Source: Silene conica (Eukaryota; Streptophyta; Magnoliopsida; Caryophyllales; Caryophyllaceae). From it: a stretch of 64,000 nt of DNA. Location of the stretch: assembly GCA_029255685.2 (NCBI GenBank), contig CM055312.2, positions 54,532,202 through 54,596,201 of the forward strand, in the 5' to 3' direction. Below the pieces are notes generated by a model. The model had not been told where the DNA came from, did no database searches, and saw only the letters and a list, made by a program, of their open reading frames with translations. Position 1 is the stretch's first letter. Every line of letters starts with the position of its first letter. This document shows positions 11,544 through 23,000 of the stretch, piece after piece. A program made the translations under genes and the position numbers.

Positions 11544-12704
11544 ATGGCTCGATCACGATCTCACTCACCATCAACACCAATCATGAACTCTAAGAAGAAA
11601 CACACAACCAATAATGCAAACAGTAGTGGCAATGGCACGAAACAGGGGCCTGGGGAGAATGATGTAATGCGCACCAAAGCTATGCATGAGGTTAACCCTA
11701 TCCCAGAGTTATCTTTGGAGGATGAGGAGGACCCTGCAGACAATTTTGAATTAGTTACTAAACGGAAAAAGAAAAGATCTATAGTAGAACAACCAACAAT
11801 GAAATCTCCAGATCATAATTTGGAGGAAGCAGAGGATGAGGATTTATTACAGTTTACTGCAGAAGATACCATAGATGAGATTAACTATTGGAGTCAAGCA
11901 GTTTACTGTTTTGTTATGGGAGCCAATCCTCCATGGGAAGTACTCAATGGGTATGTACATAGAGTGTGGGGGAAACATGGGATAGACAAGGTTTCTTTCC
12001 TCCCTAATGGCTTGTTCATGGTAAGATTTAATGATTTGAAAGGGAAAGAAACTGTGCTGAACGCAGGGTATCATATGTTTGATAATAAGCCGTTGATAGT
12101 GAAGGAATGGAAAGAGAATATTGATCTCCTCAAAGAGGAGGTGAAGGTGGTCCCTGCCTGGATTCGAATCCATGGTTTGCCCCTAAAATTTTGGGGGAAG
12201 TGTTTGCCCATGATTGCTGCCAAGATTGGACCATATGTTAAATCAGACATGGCCACTGAAGGGAAAACCAGGCTCGGGTTTGCACGAACCATGGTGGAAT
12301 TGAATGTTGGACAAAATTTCCCTAATGCAGTAAGATTCAAAGATGAATATGGGAAGATTGTCGAGGTTAAGATTGAATATGAATGGAAGCCCATTCAATG
12401 TGACAAATGTAAGGGGTTAGGGCATGAAGGAAGGAATTGTAGACGAATGCAACCCCAAAAAAATCCTGATCATCAAAGAAAGGTATGGAAACCAGTTCCC
12501 AAACCAGTAGCAAGCCTGGGTGACAAAGATTTCCCAGCTCTGTCTCTGGTGCAACAAAGACAGGCCCCACAGAAGACAAATCCTCCTAGTACAGGGACCA
12601 ATGTACCTGTAATTTCACTAGAGGAAGGGGAGATGAGTGCAAGCAAAGAAGCTGAACATGTCACTGATAAAGGTAACCCTCCTCCATCAGTTTCCAATGA
12701 ATAA
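11544..12704 (+). CDS. LINE-1 ORF1 protein (DUF4283 plus CCHC zinc knuckle)
   Basis: The protein has 386 residues from ATG (MARSRSHSP). An acidic and Ser-rich N-terminus is followed by a DUF4283-type domain (about 115-280), recognised by WGKHGIDKVSFLPNGLFMVRF, VPAWIRIHGLPLKFWG and ARTMVELNV. A zinc knuckle CDKCKGLGHEGRNC (about 287-300) follows. In plant L1 elements this protein binds the element RNA and acts as its nucleic-acid chaperone. The last codons overlap the ORF2 start. The frame is intact. Confidence 0.88.
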   Translation: MARSRSHSPSTPIMNSKKKHTTNNANSSGNGTKQGPGENDVMRTKAMHEVNPIPELSLEDEEDPADNFELVTKRKKKRSIVEQPTMKSPDHNLEEAEDEDLLQFTAEDTIDEINYWSQAVYCFVMGANPPWEVLNGYVHRVWGKHGIDKVSFLPNGLFMVRFNDLKGKETVLNAGYHMFDNKPLIVKEWKENIDLLKEEVKVVPAWIRIHGLPLKFWGKCLPMIAAKIGPYVKSDMATEGKTRLGFARTMVELNVGQNFPNAVRFKDEYGKIVEVKIEYEWKPIQCDKCKGLGHEGRNCRRMQPQKNPDHQRKVWKPVPKPVASLGDKDFPALSLVQQRQAPQKTNPPSTGTNVPVISLEEGEMSASKEAEHVTDKGNPPPSVSNE

Positions 12705-15700
12705 CATCGGTTTTTGGAATGTCAGAGGGCTCAATAGTGTAAATAAGCAGATAGTGGTCAAAAGTTTTATTCACAATAATGAAGCATGTCTTTTTGGGTT
12801 AGTAGAAACAAAAATAAATGGTGCAAATGTAGGAAATATATCACAGAATATGTTAGAGGGGTGGTGTGTCACTACCAATTGTCATTTACATAAAGGAGGC
12901 AGGGTATGGTTCATGTGGAGGCCATCAGTGTTTGATGTCACCATTCAAATGTATGATCCTCAATTCATCCATGCCAAAGTCACAATCATAGCTACTCAGA
13001 AGGTGTTCCTTTGCACTGTGGTCTACGCATTTAATGAAGGGCTGGACAGGAAGTCCTTATGGCAGCATTTGAAGGCTCTAGCACATGACTGTCAGACACC
13101 TTGGGCAGTCATGGGTGATTTTAACACAGTTATCTCCCCTGATGAAAGGCTGGGGGGTACCACAAAGCTAGAGAATATGGAAGAGTTTATTGATTGTCTC
13201 CATCATTGTGGATTGTATGACATTTCATCCACAGGAGCCTATTATACATGGACAAACAAGCAAGATGAAGGCCACAGGAAGTTCAGTAGGCTAGATAGAT
13301 TCCTCATTAATGATCAATGGACCAGCACCTTTCCTGAAATGAGTGGCCATTTCCACCCTGAAGGCTTATTAGATCATAACCCATGCATAGTCAAAAATCT
13401 CCACATGGAGGGAAGGAGAAATGCTAGTTTTAAATACTATTCTATGTGGAGCACAGCTCAGTCCTTCAAAGAAAAGATTCAAGAAGTGTGGAGCCTAGAG
13501 GTGCAGGGTACCAGAATGTTTGTGGTAGTAAAAAAACTGAAGGCACTCAAACCAGTATTAAAAGCACTAAACCATGAGTGCTTTGATAATGTTGAGGTGA
13601 ATGCTACAACAATGAGCCAGAAATTAGAGGGTCTGCAATTACAAATTCAAGCAAACCCCTCAAATGAGGATCTCATCAGGGAAGAGGTGAAAACTCTGAA
13701 GGATGTCCAATTCTGGACTAAGGCCAGGGATAGCTTTTTACAGCAGAAGGCCAAAGTACAGTGGATAGCTGATGGAGACAGTAATACATCTATGTTCCAC
13801 AATGCAATCAGAACTAGGTGTCTCAGAAATAAGATCATCCAGGTGGTAGACTCAAGGGGAAGGCTATGTACTACTACTGATGATATCCAAGGGGCTTTTC
13901 TGGACTTCTACACAAGTCTGTTGGGCAGTAGCAAACCCACTGAGAAGGTTTCGAATGCAGTTTTGCAGACAGGCCCCTTCTGTACTGCAGACCACCATAA
14001 TGCTCTCAATGCTCCTGTCACCATGAAGGAGGTTAAAGATGTAGTGTTCTCAATACCCATAGATAAGGCCCCTGGCCCAGACGGCTATTCCAGTGGCTTC
14101 TTTAGGGATGCATGGGACATTATAGGAGTTGATATTTATCTTGCCATAAAAGATTTCTTCCAGAGTGGACAATTGCTAACCCAGATCAATGCCACCAATG
14201 TGACTCTTATCCCAAAATGTGAGAGGCCCTCATCAGTGAGTCATTTTCGGCCCATTGCATGCTGCAACATGATATACAAGGTCATTTCTAAGTTACTATG
14301 CAACAGACTGTCTGTAGTGCTACCTGATCTTGTGAGTGACAACCAAGGTGCTTTCATTAAGGGGAGGTCTATTATTGAAAATGTCCTAATTTGTCAGGAC
14401 ATTATTCACATGTATGGAAGGAAATCAGCTACCCCTCGATGCTTATTTAAAATTGACCTGCAAAAGGCATATGACTCAGTGGAATGGGGTTTTATTGAGC
14501 AAATACTGAATGGTTTACAGTTCCCTCAACACTTTACCAGACTGATTTTGCAATGTATCCAGACTCCTTACTTCTCACTCAATCTCAATGGATCAACTTT
14601 TGGATACTTTCCAGGAAGAAGGGGTTTGAGACAAGGGGATCTTATCTCCCCTTTGCTTTTCACCCTATGCATGGAGTACCTCTCAAGATTGATCAAATAT
14701 GCAACTGCTAGATGGCCTTTTCAATACCACCCCCTCTGCAAAAACTTGAAGCTAACCCATCTCATGTTTGCAGATGATTTGCTTATGTTTTGCAAAGGGA
14801 TGCCAGCATCTATATGGTTACTCATGAGGGCCTTCTCCTCCTTTTCAAAAGCTACAGGCCTCTGTATGAACAATAATAAGTCTGAAATTTATTTCAGTGG
14901 TGTAGATGAGGAAACCAGGGAGGGTCTCAAACAGGTCACAGGGTTCAGAGAAGGGAAATTTCCATTCACCTATTTGGGGGTCCCTATCAAACCAGGGAAA
15001 TTGTCTAAGCATGAGTGTTCATCCCTTACAGAGAAGCTGGTATCAAAAATTAGAAGCATGGGGGCCAAAAAACTCTCATATGCAGGCAGAATTACTCTGA
15101 TTAACTCTGTACTAAATACATTACATAACTATTGGGGCCAAATGTTCATTATACCCAAGGCTGTAATTAAGAGGGTTGAGGCTGTGTGTCGTAATTACCT
15201 ATGGGATGGATCAGCAGAGTACCACAGAGTCCCACTGGTGGGTTGGGATAAGGTCACCTTACCAAGATCTGAAGGGGGACTGGGTATAAAAAATGCAGAG
15301 CAATGGAATGTGGCTTCAGTAGGCAAACTAGTCAATTGGGTATATGAGAAAGCTGATAAACTATGGATAAAATGGATCAATGACATTTACCTCAAGCATC
15401 AAAATTGGCATGACTATTCTCCTCCAAATGATACTCACTGGATTTGGAAGACCATCTGCAAAACCAAAGATAAAATTAAGGCAGGCTTTGTGAATGGGAA
15501 GTGGAACAGCAGGCCTCAGGGATATACAATAAGGAGTGGCTACGAATGGATCACAACACCTCATACAACAATGGACTGGCATACTGTGGTCTGGAATTCC
15601 TGGAACATACCAAAGCACTCTGTCATCACTTGGCTTAGGGTGCAGGAAGGCATGAATGTAAAGGCAAAGCTGGCAAGGTTTGGGTGTTGTCTCGATGATT

Positions 15701-15795
15701 TGTGTATCCTTTGCAATCAATATTCTGAGACTACTGAGCATCTTTTTGAAAGCTGCTGCTACTCTCAAAAGGTGCTACAGGATCTCCAGCATTGA
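12697..15795 (+). CDS. LINE-1 ORF2: endonuclease / reverse transcriptase, prematurely stopped
   Basis: The start is ATG at 12697 (MNNIGFWNVRGLN), overlapping the end of ORF1. The N-terminal apurinic-type endonuclease (about 1-230) shows WNVRGLN, LVETKI, MGDFNTV and DHNP. The reverse transcriptase (about 440-720) shows APGPDGYSSGF, RGLRQGDLISPLLF and the catalytic FADD at about 691. A zf-RVT region (about 940-1030) shows CCLDDLCILCNQ and TEHLFESC. It would nick target DNA and copy the element RNA in place. A TGA at 15793-15795 ends it after 1032 codons. The same frame then stays open to 16059, so the TGA looks like a single-base change, perhaps from a Trp TGG codon. Confidence 0.88.
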   Translation: MNNIGFWNVRGLNSVNKQIVVKSFIHNNEACLFGLVETKINGANVGNISQNMLEGWCVTTNCHLHKGGRVWFMWRPSVFDVTIQMYDPQFIHAKVTIIATQKVFLCTVVYAFNEGLDRKSLWQHLKALAHDCQTPWAVMGDFNTVISPDERLGGTTKLENMEEFIDCLHHCGLYDISSTGAYYTWTNKQDEGHRKFSRLDRFLINDQWTSTFPEMSGHFHPEGLLDHNPCIVKNLHMEGRRNASFKYYSMWSTAQSFKEKIQEVWSLEVQGTRMFVVVKKLKALKPVLKALNHECFDNVEVNATTMSQKLEGLQLQIQANPSNEDLIREEVKTLKDVQFWTKARDSFLQQKAKVQWIADGDSNTSMFHNAIRTRCLRNKIIQVVDSRGRLCTTTDDIQGAFLDFYTSLLGSSKPTEKVSNAVLQTGPFCTADHHNALNAPVTMKEVKDVVFSIPIDKAPGPDGYSSGFFRDAWDIIGVDIYLAIKDFFQSGQLLTQINATNVTLIPKCERPSSVSHFRPIACCNMIYKVISKLLCNRLSVVLPDLVSDNQGAFIKGRSIIENVLICQDIIHMYGRKSATPRCLFKIDLQKAYDSVEWGFIEQILNGLQFPQHFTRLILQCIQTPYFSLNLNGSTFGYFPGRRGLRQGDLISPLLFTLCMEYLSRLIKYATARWPFQYHPLCKNLKLTHLMFADDLLMFCKGMPASIWLLMRAFSSFSKATGLCMNNNKSEIYFSGVDEETREGLKQVTGFREGKFPFTYLGVPIKPGKLSKHECSSLTEKLVSKIRSMGAKKLSYAGRITLINSVLNTLHNYWGQMFIIPKAVIKRVEAVCRNYLWDGSAEYHRVPLVGWDKVTLPRSEGGLGIKNAEQWNVASVGKLVNWVYEKADKLWIKWINDIYLKHQNWHDYSPPNDTHWIWKTICKTKDKIKAGFVNGKWNSRPQGYTIRSGYEWITTPHTTMDWHTVVWNSWNIPKHSVITWLRVQEGMNVKAKLARFGCCLDDLCILCNQYSETTEHLFESCCYSQKVLQDLQH

Positions 15796-16059
15796 TTTGG
15801 AAGGGGCAGAATTACAATACCAGGATTGTGTTATGGAAATTCGAAAACAAATCGATGGAAGATAAGGGCTGCAATTCTAAACGCCTTTCACTATCACATT
15901 TGGAGGGAACGAAATCAAGCACGATTGAATGCATGTATGATCAGACCAGAGAAAGTAGTGAGTAATATTGTGACAGATATAAAAGGAAGGGTGCATATGA
16001 AGATTAAAGCAAGACAAGATAATGACAATTTAGAATGGTTTTTGAAACGCATTAAATGA
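15796..16059 (+). pseudogene. LINE-1 ORF2 C-terminal remainder after the in-frame TGA
   Basis: This is the same reading frame as ORF2, open for 87 codons beyond the TGA. It carries the AAILNAFHYHIWRERNQ segment found at the C-terminus of plant LINE ORF2 proteins after the zf-RVT region. Normally it would be part of one protein with the upstream frame. Confidence 0.8.
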
Positions 16060-16183
16060 TTGCTTGTAAGGGGATTTGATCCCGCAACTCCTTGTATAGT
16101 TTCCTCTTTGATTTTTATATGACATAATATACTCACATTTCACCAAAAAAAAAAAAAAAAATTTCGAGTTCCCAAACGCTACC

Positions 16184-17330
16184 TTACGGAATTTAATAAT
16201 ATTTTAATTATAATTCGTAAGTTTTATTTTAAGAAATGCCGTTAAGTTCCGTCTTAAGTTGTTTAATTTAAGATTTCACGTTTACTTGGTAATTTCCGTT
16301 TTAAGATTTTCCGCTCCTTACATTTTACAAACCCGACTCAAGTCAATATAAAGGACACCCTACCTCCCTTTCCACGTTGCTTCCTCCATCTCCTCAAAAA
16401 CAATAATACAGTGACAATTGTTCTCCATTGTTACTCATTTCCACTTCACAAAATCATCATCCATTTACTCATTTCAACTCCGATTGACCCAAGGTTTTCA
16501 CCTACGTTTTCCTCTCTTCATTTCCGTTCTTTCTATCTCTTTCAATTTCTGTTTCGTCAAAGTGGATTTCGGGGCTGTTTTGAGGTTTACTCGAAATTAC
16601 CCTCCAATAACCCGTTTTTGTTGTTTGTAGGTGTCGACTTGGACGACCCGGATAAGGACTCGAACATTGTTCAAGATTAGAAGTGAAGAATCGCTCTTTA
16701 AGGTGACGATAATGAGAAACTCGGCCTTTTGTCTAATATTAGCACTATACATGATTTTTAGTATATTTAGTTGCTAGAAACATGTTTAGGTTATGTGGAT
16801 TGTGGTTGTGATGCTGTAAATTAGTTAGTATCATGCTAGGGTTTGATGATTATATGTTTCTCACATGATTTATTGATTATTGATAATGGGTAATATGTTT
16901 GGGTGGAAAAGATGAATGTTTGTATTGTGTTTATGAACATGTTTGTTAATCTATGATAATGATTTTAAGATGCACCATGAGTGATTGTATATGCGGTAAT
17001 ATATGATTTTAGAAGTACGTGCAAAGTATAGAAACAAGTTCTTGAAGTTTGATTGAAGTTTAAGAATGGCGAAATGCGCGATTTTGGTACAGCGGGTTCC
17101 CAGCCGGTCTGAGGCCGGCGGCCGGTGGACCGGCTGAGAGCCCATTTGGTGTTTGTTGTTTATCGATTCTTGATTTGCAAAATTTGGGAAAAAGGGTCCC
17201 CAGCCGGTGGACCGGCGGCCGGCCGACCGGCTGAGAGACCTTCTTGTTGTGTCTTTGTTGTTTTGTAAGAAATTGGGAAAAAGGGTTCCCAGCCGGTGGA
17301 CCGGCAGCCGGCCGACCGGCTGGGAGTACC
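16184..17330 (+). repeat. Ty3-2 5' LTR, first piece
   Basis: It matches the 3' LTR from TTACGGAATTTAATAA (33470) onward and continues until Copia-1 interrupts it at 17330. The left end is truncated directly beside the LINE target duplication. It contains three 33-36 bp CAGCCGG...CCGGCTG modules (17101, 17201, 17290), about 90-100 bp apart. Confidence 0.85.
17101..17322 (+). repeat. Three CAGCCGG...CCGGCTG dyad modules (Ty3-2 5' LTR)
   Basis: The modules lie at 17101-17136 (36 bp), 17201-17233 (33 bp) and 17290-17322 (33 bp). Each starts CAGCCGG and ends ACCGGCTG, so it can fold on itself, and each is preceded by TTCCC or TCCC and followed by GAGAG or GGGAG. A fourth module of the same set is at 25962-25997, beyond the Copia-1 insertion. 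The 3' LTR copies are at 42518, 42618, 42707 and 42794. Confidence 0.85.
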
Positions 17331-18335
17331 TGTTGGGGCTGGTGTCCTTGACAATTAAGTACAATGACTTATTAAATCTCTTTAAGGATCACAAGGGCAT
17401 ACTTTTGTATTATTACCAGTTGATCCACGTTTATCAATAACGGTTGGCTTGCTAGATAAGTTTGACGTTATTGTCATACGGATGGCGGTGATCAACTGGT
17501 CCCTATACGTCACACCTATAGGACACGTTTGAGAGATGTGAAGGTATGAAAATACAATCACATTTATGCCGGATATGACTAAACAGTTAGTCAGAGGTAT
17601 TGACTATTAAATTAGTCAATAAGATGTTGAGATTATTATTTAATATATACGGATTAAATAATTTTAGCTAATACGGATTGCATGATTAATTCGTAAAATT
17701 AAATATAAACGGTTATATTTAATTAAATATTGTATTCGCGTATTAATATAAACAGTTATATTAATTTTAGTAATTATACAATATCGTAATTTTATCAGAC
17801 CATTATTAATACATCGACTGCATTAATATCTGATAACATGCATACGATTTATAAACAAAACCCGCGAATAAAGTTTAGCTAAATGGGTCGAATCACAAAT
17901 TAGAATAAGGTAAGAGTGGAAAGCCCACTCCTACCCTATTGGAAATTTCGGCCAAAAGAGCTACATAAGGAGGAGGACTCTCCTTATGTCAGGGCTTCTT
18001 GTTTCAATGTTTAAACAAATCTCAAGGAAAAATTAGGGTTTTGAGAGCTTTCTTCTCCCAAAACCTCAGATCTCATATCTAAAACCTAAATAGCTCTCCC
18101 AATATTGCAAGGCAGTTGGAGAGGATTTCTAGCACACGCGGCCACGTCTCATTCTAAGTCTTGGGTGCAAGTTATAGGAGGGAATTTGTGTTAATTCCTG
18201 TTCTTAGGCCTTTCGCACAAGGACCAAAGGTTGATTTCTTTTTCATGCTTTTTATTAACTTATGACTATAATCACAATTGTATGTTTCATCATAATCCTG
18301 CAAGTTTGGGGCGAATACATGCTTTATTCCCCACA
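17331..18335 (+). repeat. Copia-1 5' LTR
   Basis: This is a direct repeat of 24910-25910 with TGTTGG...CCACA ends. It contains runs of AT-rich DNA with repeated ATAAACGGTTATATT-like words, and a promoter-like region before a GGGTTTTGAGAGC stretch near 18035. Confidence 0.92.
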
Positions 18336-20012
18336 AGTGGTATTAGAGCCAGGCCATGAAAATTTTACCTTTGTGTTTTTCGTAAGTTTTAAAACCTGAA
18401 AAATCGTCTTCTGCCGCTAAGTCGGTCGATCGACCCCCCGTTGCGGTCGGTCGACCGCCTCCTGCGTGTTTTTCTGTTTCGACAATTTATCTTTTGTGAG
18501 AAATCGTGTTCAGAAACTCGGTTTCGTGTTTTGTGGTCGGTCGACCTGTTTTTCGGGTCGGTCGACCATTCTGCTTTTAAAAAAAAAAAAAAAGTTTTTT
18601 TTTTCGTCAAGTGGTCGGTAGACCTGTTTTTTGGGTCGGTAAACCACCCCTGTAACAGACTCGTTTTTTTTTTTTTTTTATTTTCCGAAAATAACATGTT
18701 TTATTTTCACATGGCCTTTAGTAATATACTATATACGGAAATAGTATATTATTAATTTTGTGAAACGGTTCACCCTCGTTTGATACATATTATTCTAAAA
18801 CGGTTTAAAATAATAGGATTATAAACTTATTAAAATTAAAGTGGTTAAAACGGTATAATCACATAATTTTAATCCTAAAAGGTGGTTTGGTAAAAATTTG
18901 TTAATCATAATAACAGTATTATGTCATGTATGAATTTTAATTTAGTTGATGCATTTTATTTATCGTCTTGTTGAATGTCTAATGAATGCTTTCAATAACG
19001 TATTTAATTTTGCAAACGGTTGTAACTTAGTGTGGCCTTAGAATATTGTGTCACCGTAATGATGGGACACAGTCTTGCTTGTAATCTTGAGATCTTGAAT
19101 CTCCGTTTTGGGTTTTTGCCATGTAATTACTTTTGTATTTAAATTAGAATGTATCTAGGACTACTTTTGTAATTTAAATTAGTAATTTTGTGAAACCAAA
19201 GACAAGACGGAGACCGGATGCTCACTCCCACTGCAAGGACCAAGATGGAACATCAAGACAAGCTTCTAGGGTCCAACGGTGGATTCCAAGTTGTTTTATG
19301 TTTATTTTGGTAGGATAGGCCACACTAGGACTTTTTATTTACGTTTATTGCTTTCATTTTATGCTTTCATCGATAATAGCTTGCATCATATTTCGCCTAA
19401 AACCAAACCACCTATATCATGCCTGAAAACTGACTCATGTAGAGGTTACGCGTTAGTTTTCTGTGACAATACAGATGTCACATGTCAATTGCAAAGCCAT
19501 CACTTTATTTAATTCATTCACGCATTTGCTAGATATTAGTTCACTTAATATGAATAAATAAAAGTTGATGGGGTCTTCCTCGTATAACCAAAAATTGAGA
19601 CTAGTGTTTATAAATCAGCCTCCCATGAATCCCTTCTTCGTCGGTAGGCATAATATGACCCCTTCTACGTCAGGTAAGTGGGAACAGATGATTTATTTTA
19701 TCTCAACATCATGGTCACTCGATACTATCTAGTGACTGAGATGGACTAATAGATAGGATTTACGGAAATCTATCGACCAAGAGTTCCAACGATTGGAATT
19801 AGCCAAACTGTGGGCTTATCAATATACGGAAATTGAGTCTTGGGATCGTTTATATAATTCTTTAGGGAGATCAATTATATAAATGCATGAGTCTACGAGT
19901 TTAAATTCGATTTTATATAGACTTAAATCACAACAATAAGTTGCTTATATGGTTTTGTTTTATCTTCTTTTTCAGTGTAGAACACGTTCATTAAAACTGT
20001 TGTATAACTAAA
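18336..20012 (+). other. Copia-1 leader with primer binding site and GGTCGGTCGACC pairs
   Basis: TGGTATTAGAGC at 18338-18349 is a one-mismatch version of the Met-tRNA primer site. Three 33-bp modules follow (18424-18456, 18535-18567, 18613-18645), then facing A and T runs (18579-18603). The rest, up to the ATG at 20013, is AT-rich with several AAACGGTT words. It holds no gene I can recognise. Confidence 0.75.
18424..18645 (+). repeat. Three 12-9-12 dyad modules based on GGTCGGTCGACC (Copia-1 leader)
   Basis: The pairs of 12-mers start at 18424/18445, 18535/18556 and 18613/18634, always 21 nt apart. The middle pair is GGTCGGTCGACC twice, which folds into a 12-bp stem with two G.U pairs and a 9-nt loop. 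The third pair is decayed (GTAGACC, GTAAACC). Confidence 0.85.
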
Positions 20013-23000
20013 ATGGCTGGTGAAGACCCAATGCCAAGTGCCAAGCTAGCACGTGAATCCTGGCTAAAGGCCTTCATGGACTCCATGAATCAGTCAACTA
20101 GACTGAGGAATCATGGGTCAAACTTCTCTGACTGGGAGGCAGCACTACGGAATGCTGCCATTGCTGATGGGAAGCTTAAGTATTTAACTGAGCCCATTCC
20201 GGCACACCCAGGAACTGGAGCTAGAGCCAACGAAGTTCGCGCTCATAGCGACTTCGTCATGGAAGCAGGTGCGATAAAGAACGTACTCATCTATGCAATG
20301 GAATCAAATTTGCAAAGACGCTTCATATCCCATGGTGCAAACAAGATTTTCACCACGCTCTCTAACGAATTCTCCAAAGCTCCGAGAATCGTTTCTTATG
20401 AGCATACCTGTCGCTTCTTTGAGGCGAAACTCCAGAAGGGCCAAGCTGTTAGCCCACATATTCTCAACATGATTGAGAATATCGAGAAACTGGAGACCCT
20501 TAACTGCAAGATCAGTGAGAGCATAATCGTTGATCGTATGCTTCACTCGCTTCATGATGGGTTCGCCCTCTTTAGGGCCAACTACTACATGAACGACATG
20601 AAGAAGCCTCCTCATGAGCTCCACTCCCTTCTCGTACAGACTGAGAAGGATCTGAAATTAAGTGGGAGCATGAAGCAGGATGTTCTCATGATCTCCAGTA
20701 AGGAAAAGGGTAAAGGGAAGGCTAAAGCTCAGGGCGACCTAACAGTAGGTAAGCCCAGGTTCAAGAAACCAGGATTTACTAAGAGTGGGCCAGGTGAGTC
20801 GAGCAACTCACAGGGCAAGACTAAGAGCAAGGATACAAGCATGGAATGTCACCATTGCCACAAGACTGGGCATTGGAGGCGCTCATTCCCCGTGTATCGC
20901 GAGGACATTAAGGCAGGCCGCGTTACTCCTGTTGGTATGTCTTCTTCTTCTTTTATTCACATGATTGAGATTAACCATGCAAGTTGCGGAACTTGGGTAC
21001 TTGATACTGGTTGTGGTTCTCATCTATGTAATCATGTGCAGGGCCTCCGAAACCAAGAACCCCTAATCAAGGGTGAGGTGGACCTGCGTGTCGGGAATGG
21101 AGCACGTGTTGCTGCAGTCTCGAAGGGAACATACGTGATCCAGCTTCCAAGTGGATTCGACTTATTTTTATATAACTGTTATTATGTTCCTAGTTTGTCC
21201 AAAAACATTATTTCAGTTTCTGCGCTTGACAAACTCGGCTTTTCATTTGTAATAGAGAATAATAGCTGTATTTTCTCCTTACACAATATGATTTATGGCA
21301 AGGCAGTTTCCATGAATGGAATTTATGTTTTAGATCAAACCACCGAGATATTACATGTGAATAATAAAAGGTTAAAGGTAGGTGACAAAGATCAAACTTA
21401 CTTATGGCATTGTCGTATGGGACACATAAATGAGAAACGCGTAAAACAGCTCATACAGAACGGAGCTATCTCGCCCTTTGATTTCGAATCATATGGAACG
21501 TGTGAATCATGTCTCATCGGCAAGATGACTCGTATTTCCTTCAAAGGTGTTGGAATGCGCGCTGCCGACCTATTAGGACTCATACATACGGACGTATGTG
21601 ACCCTATGTCGATCAACGCACGAGAAGGCTATAGGTATTTCATCACTTTCACGGATGATTTGAGTAGATATGGCTATGTCTACTTGATGAAACATAAAAG
21701 TGAATCCTTTGACAAGTTCAAAGAATACCAGAATCGGGTACAGAACCAGCTGGGTAGAAAGATTAAAGCCCTACGTTCGGATCGTGGTGGTGAGTATCTT
21801 TCACACGAGTTTGATCAACACCTTAAAGACTGTGGCATTGTGCTACAGTTGACTCCACCTAGAACACCACAATTAAATGGTGTGTCCGAACGGAGAAATC
21901 GAACTCTACTCGATATGGTTCGATCCATGATGAGTCACACCGTCGTGCCTGATTCATTGTGGGGCTATGCTCTTTTGTCGGCCGCTCTATTACTTAACCG
22001 AAGTCCGTCTAAAGCTGTTGACAAGACTCCATACGAATTATGGAAGGGAACGGTCCCTAACTTGTCCTTTATACGGGTTTGGGGCTGCGAGGCTTATGTC
22101 AAGTGGAGACACGAGGATAAGCTCGGCCCGCGATCGGTCAAGACATACTTTATAACCGGTTATCCAAAGGGAACTTTTGGTCATTACTTCTACTCGCCAA
22201 CCGAACAACGTGTTTTTGTTGCGGCTAGTGCGACGTTCTTAGAGAAAGAATTTCTCGAGAACAAGTCGAGTAATAGAACCTTCGAGTTATCGGAGGTTCA
22301 AGAACCAACTGCCGAGCAACCATTGGAGGAAACAGTTCCTTCAACCGAGGCTGCGGTAGATATTCCTGAGGAACCTAGGAGGTCGGGAAGAGTCTCTATT
22401 CCTCCGGACAGATACATTGGTATGGTCGAGGAACATGATACAGATGACGTCTTACTCCTAGAGGGTAATGAACCCACAACCTATAAAGGTGCCATGACTA
22501 GTTCTGACTCAAAGCTATGGCTAGAAGCCATGCAATCCGAGATGGACTCCATGTATGAGAACAAGGTGTGGGATCTTGTGGACCTACCTGCAAAGGTACG
22601 TCCCCTTCAATGCAAATGGCTTTACAAGATAAAGCATGCCGTGGAAGGACAACAAGATATCCACAAGGCTAGACTAGTTGCTAAAGGTTTCACTCAAGTG
22701 CCAGGCTTGCACTATGATGAGATCTTTGCACCCGTAGTCATGCTACGTTCCATTCGGATTATCTTAGCGATCGCCGCATTTCATGATTATGAAATATGGC
22801 AAATGGACGTTAAAACCGCCTTCTTAAACGGTTATTTGGAGGAAGAGTTTTACATGGTACAACCCGAGGGTTTTATCAATCCAGCACATCCTAAGAAAGT
22901 TTGCAAGCTTAAGCGTTCCATCTATGGACTTAAGCAAGCATCGCGGAGTTGGAATCATCGCTTTGACCAAGTGATAAAAGAGAATGGGTTCATTCGATCA

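Larger units (their letters stand above)
11447..16160 (+). mobile_element. LINE-1: full-length plant L1-type non-LTR retrotransposon
   Basis: It is bounded by an exact 16-bp target duplication, ATTTCGAGTTCCCAAA, at 11431-11446 and 16161-16176. It ends in a poly-A run of about 17 bases and carries ORF1 and ORF2 in the usual order with an 8-nt overlap. The 5' end is present, because the 5' UTR and the ORF1 start are there, so this is not the common 5'-truncated copy. The 5' boundary is uncertain by a few A residues. The only coding lesion noticed is a TGA near the end of ORF2. Confidence 0.9.

Noticed and set aside
17160..17364. Pro/Arg/Gly-rich frames across the CAGCCGG modules, also at 44788-45508 and 52357-52934
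   Set aside because: These are shadows of GC-rich palindromes in LTRs. They have no start context and no domain, and differ between frames.
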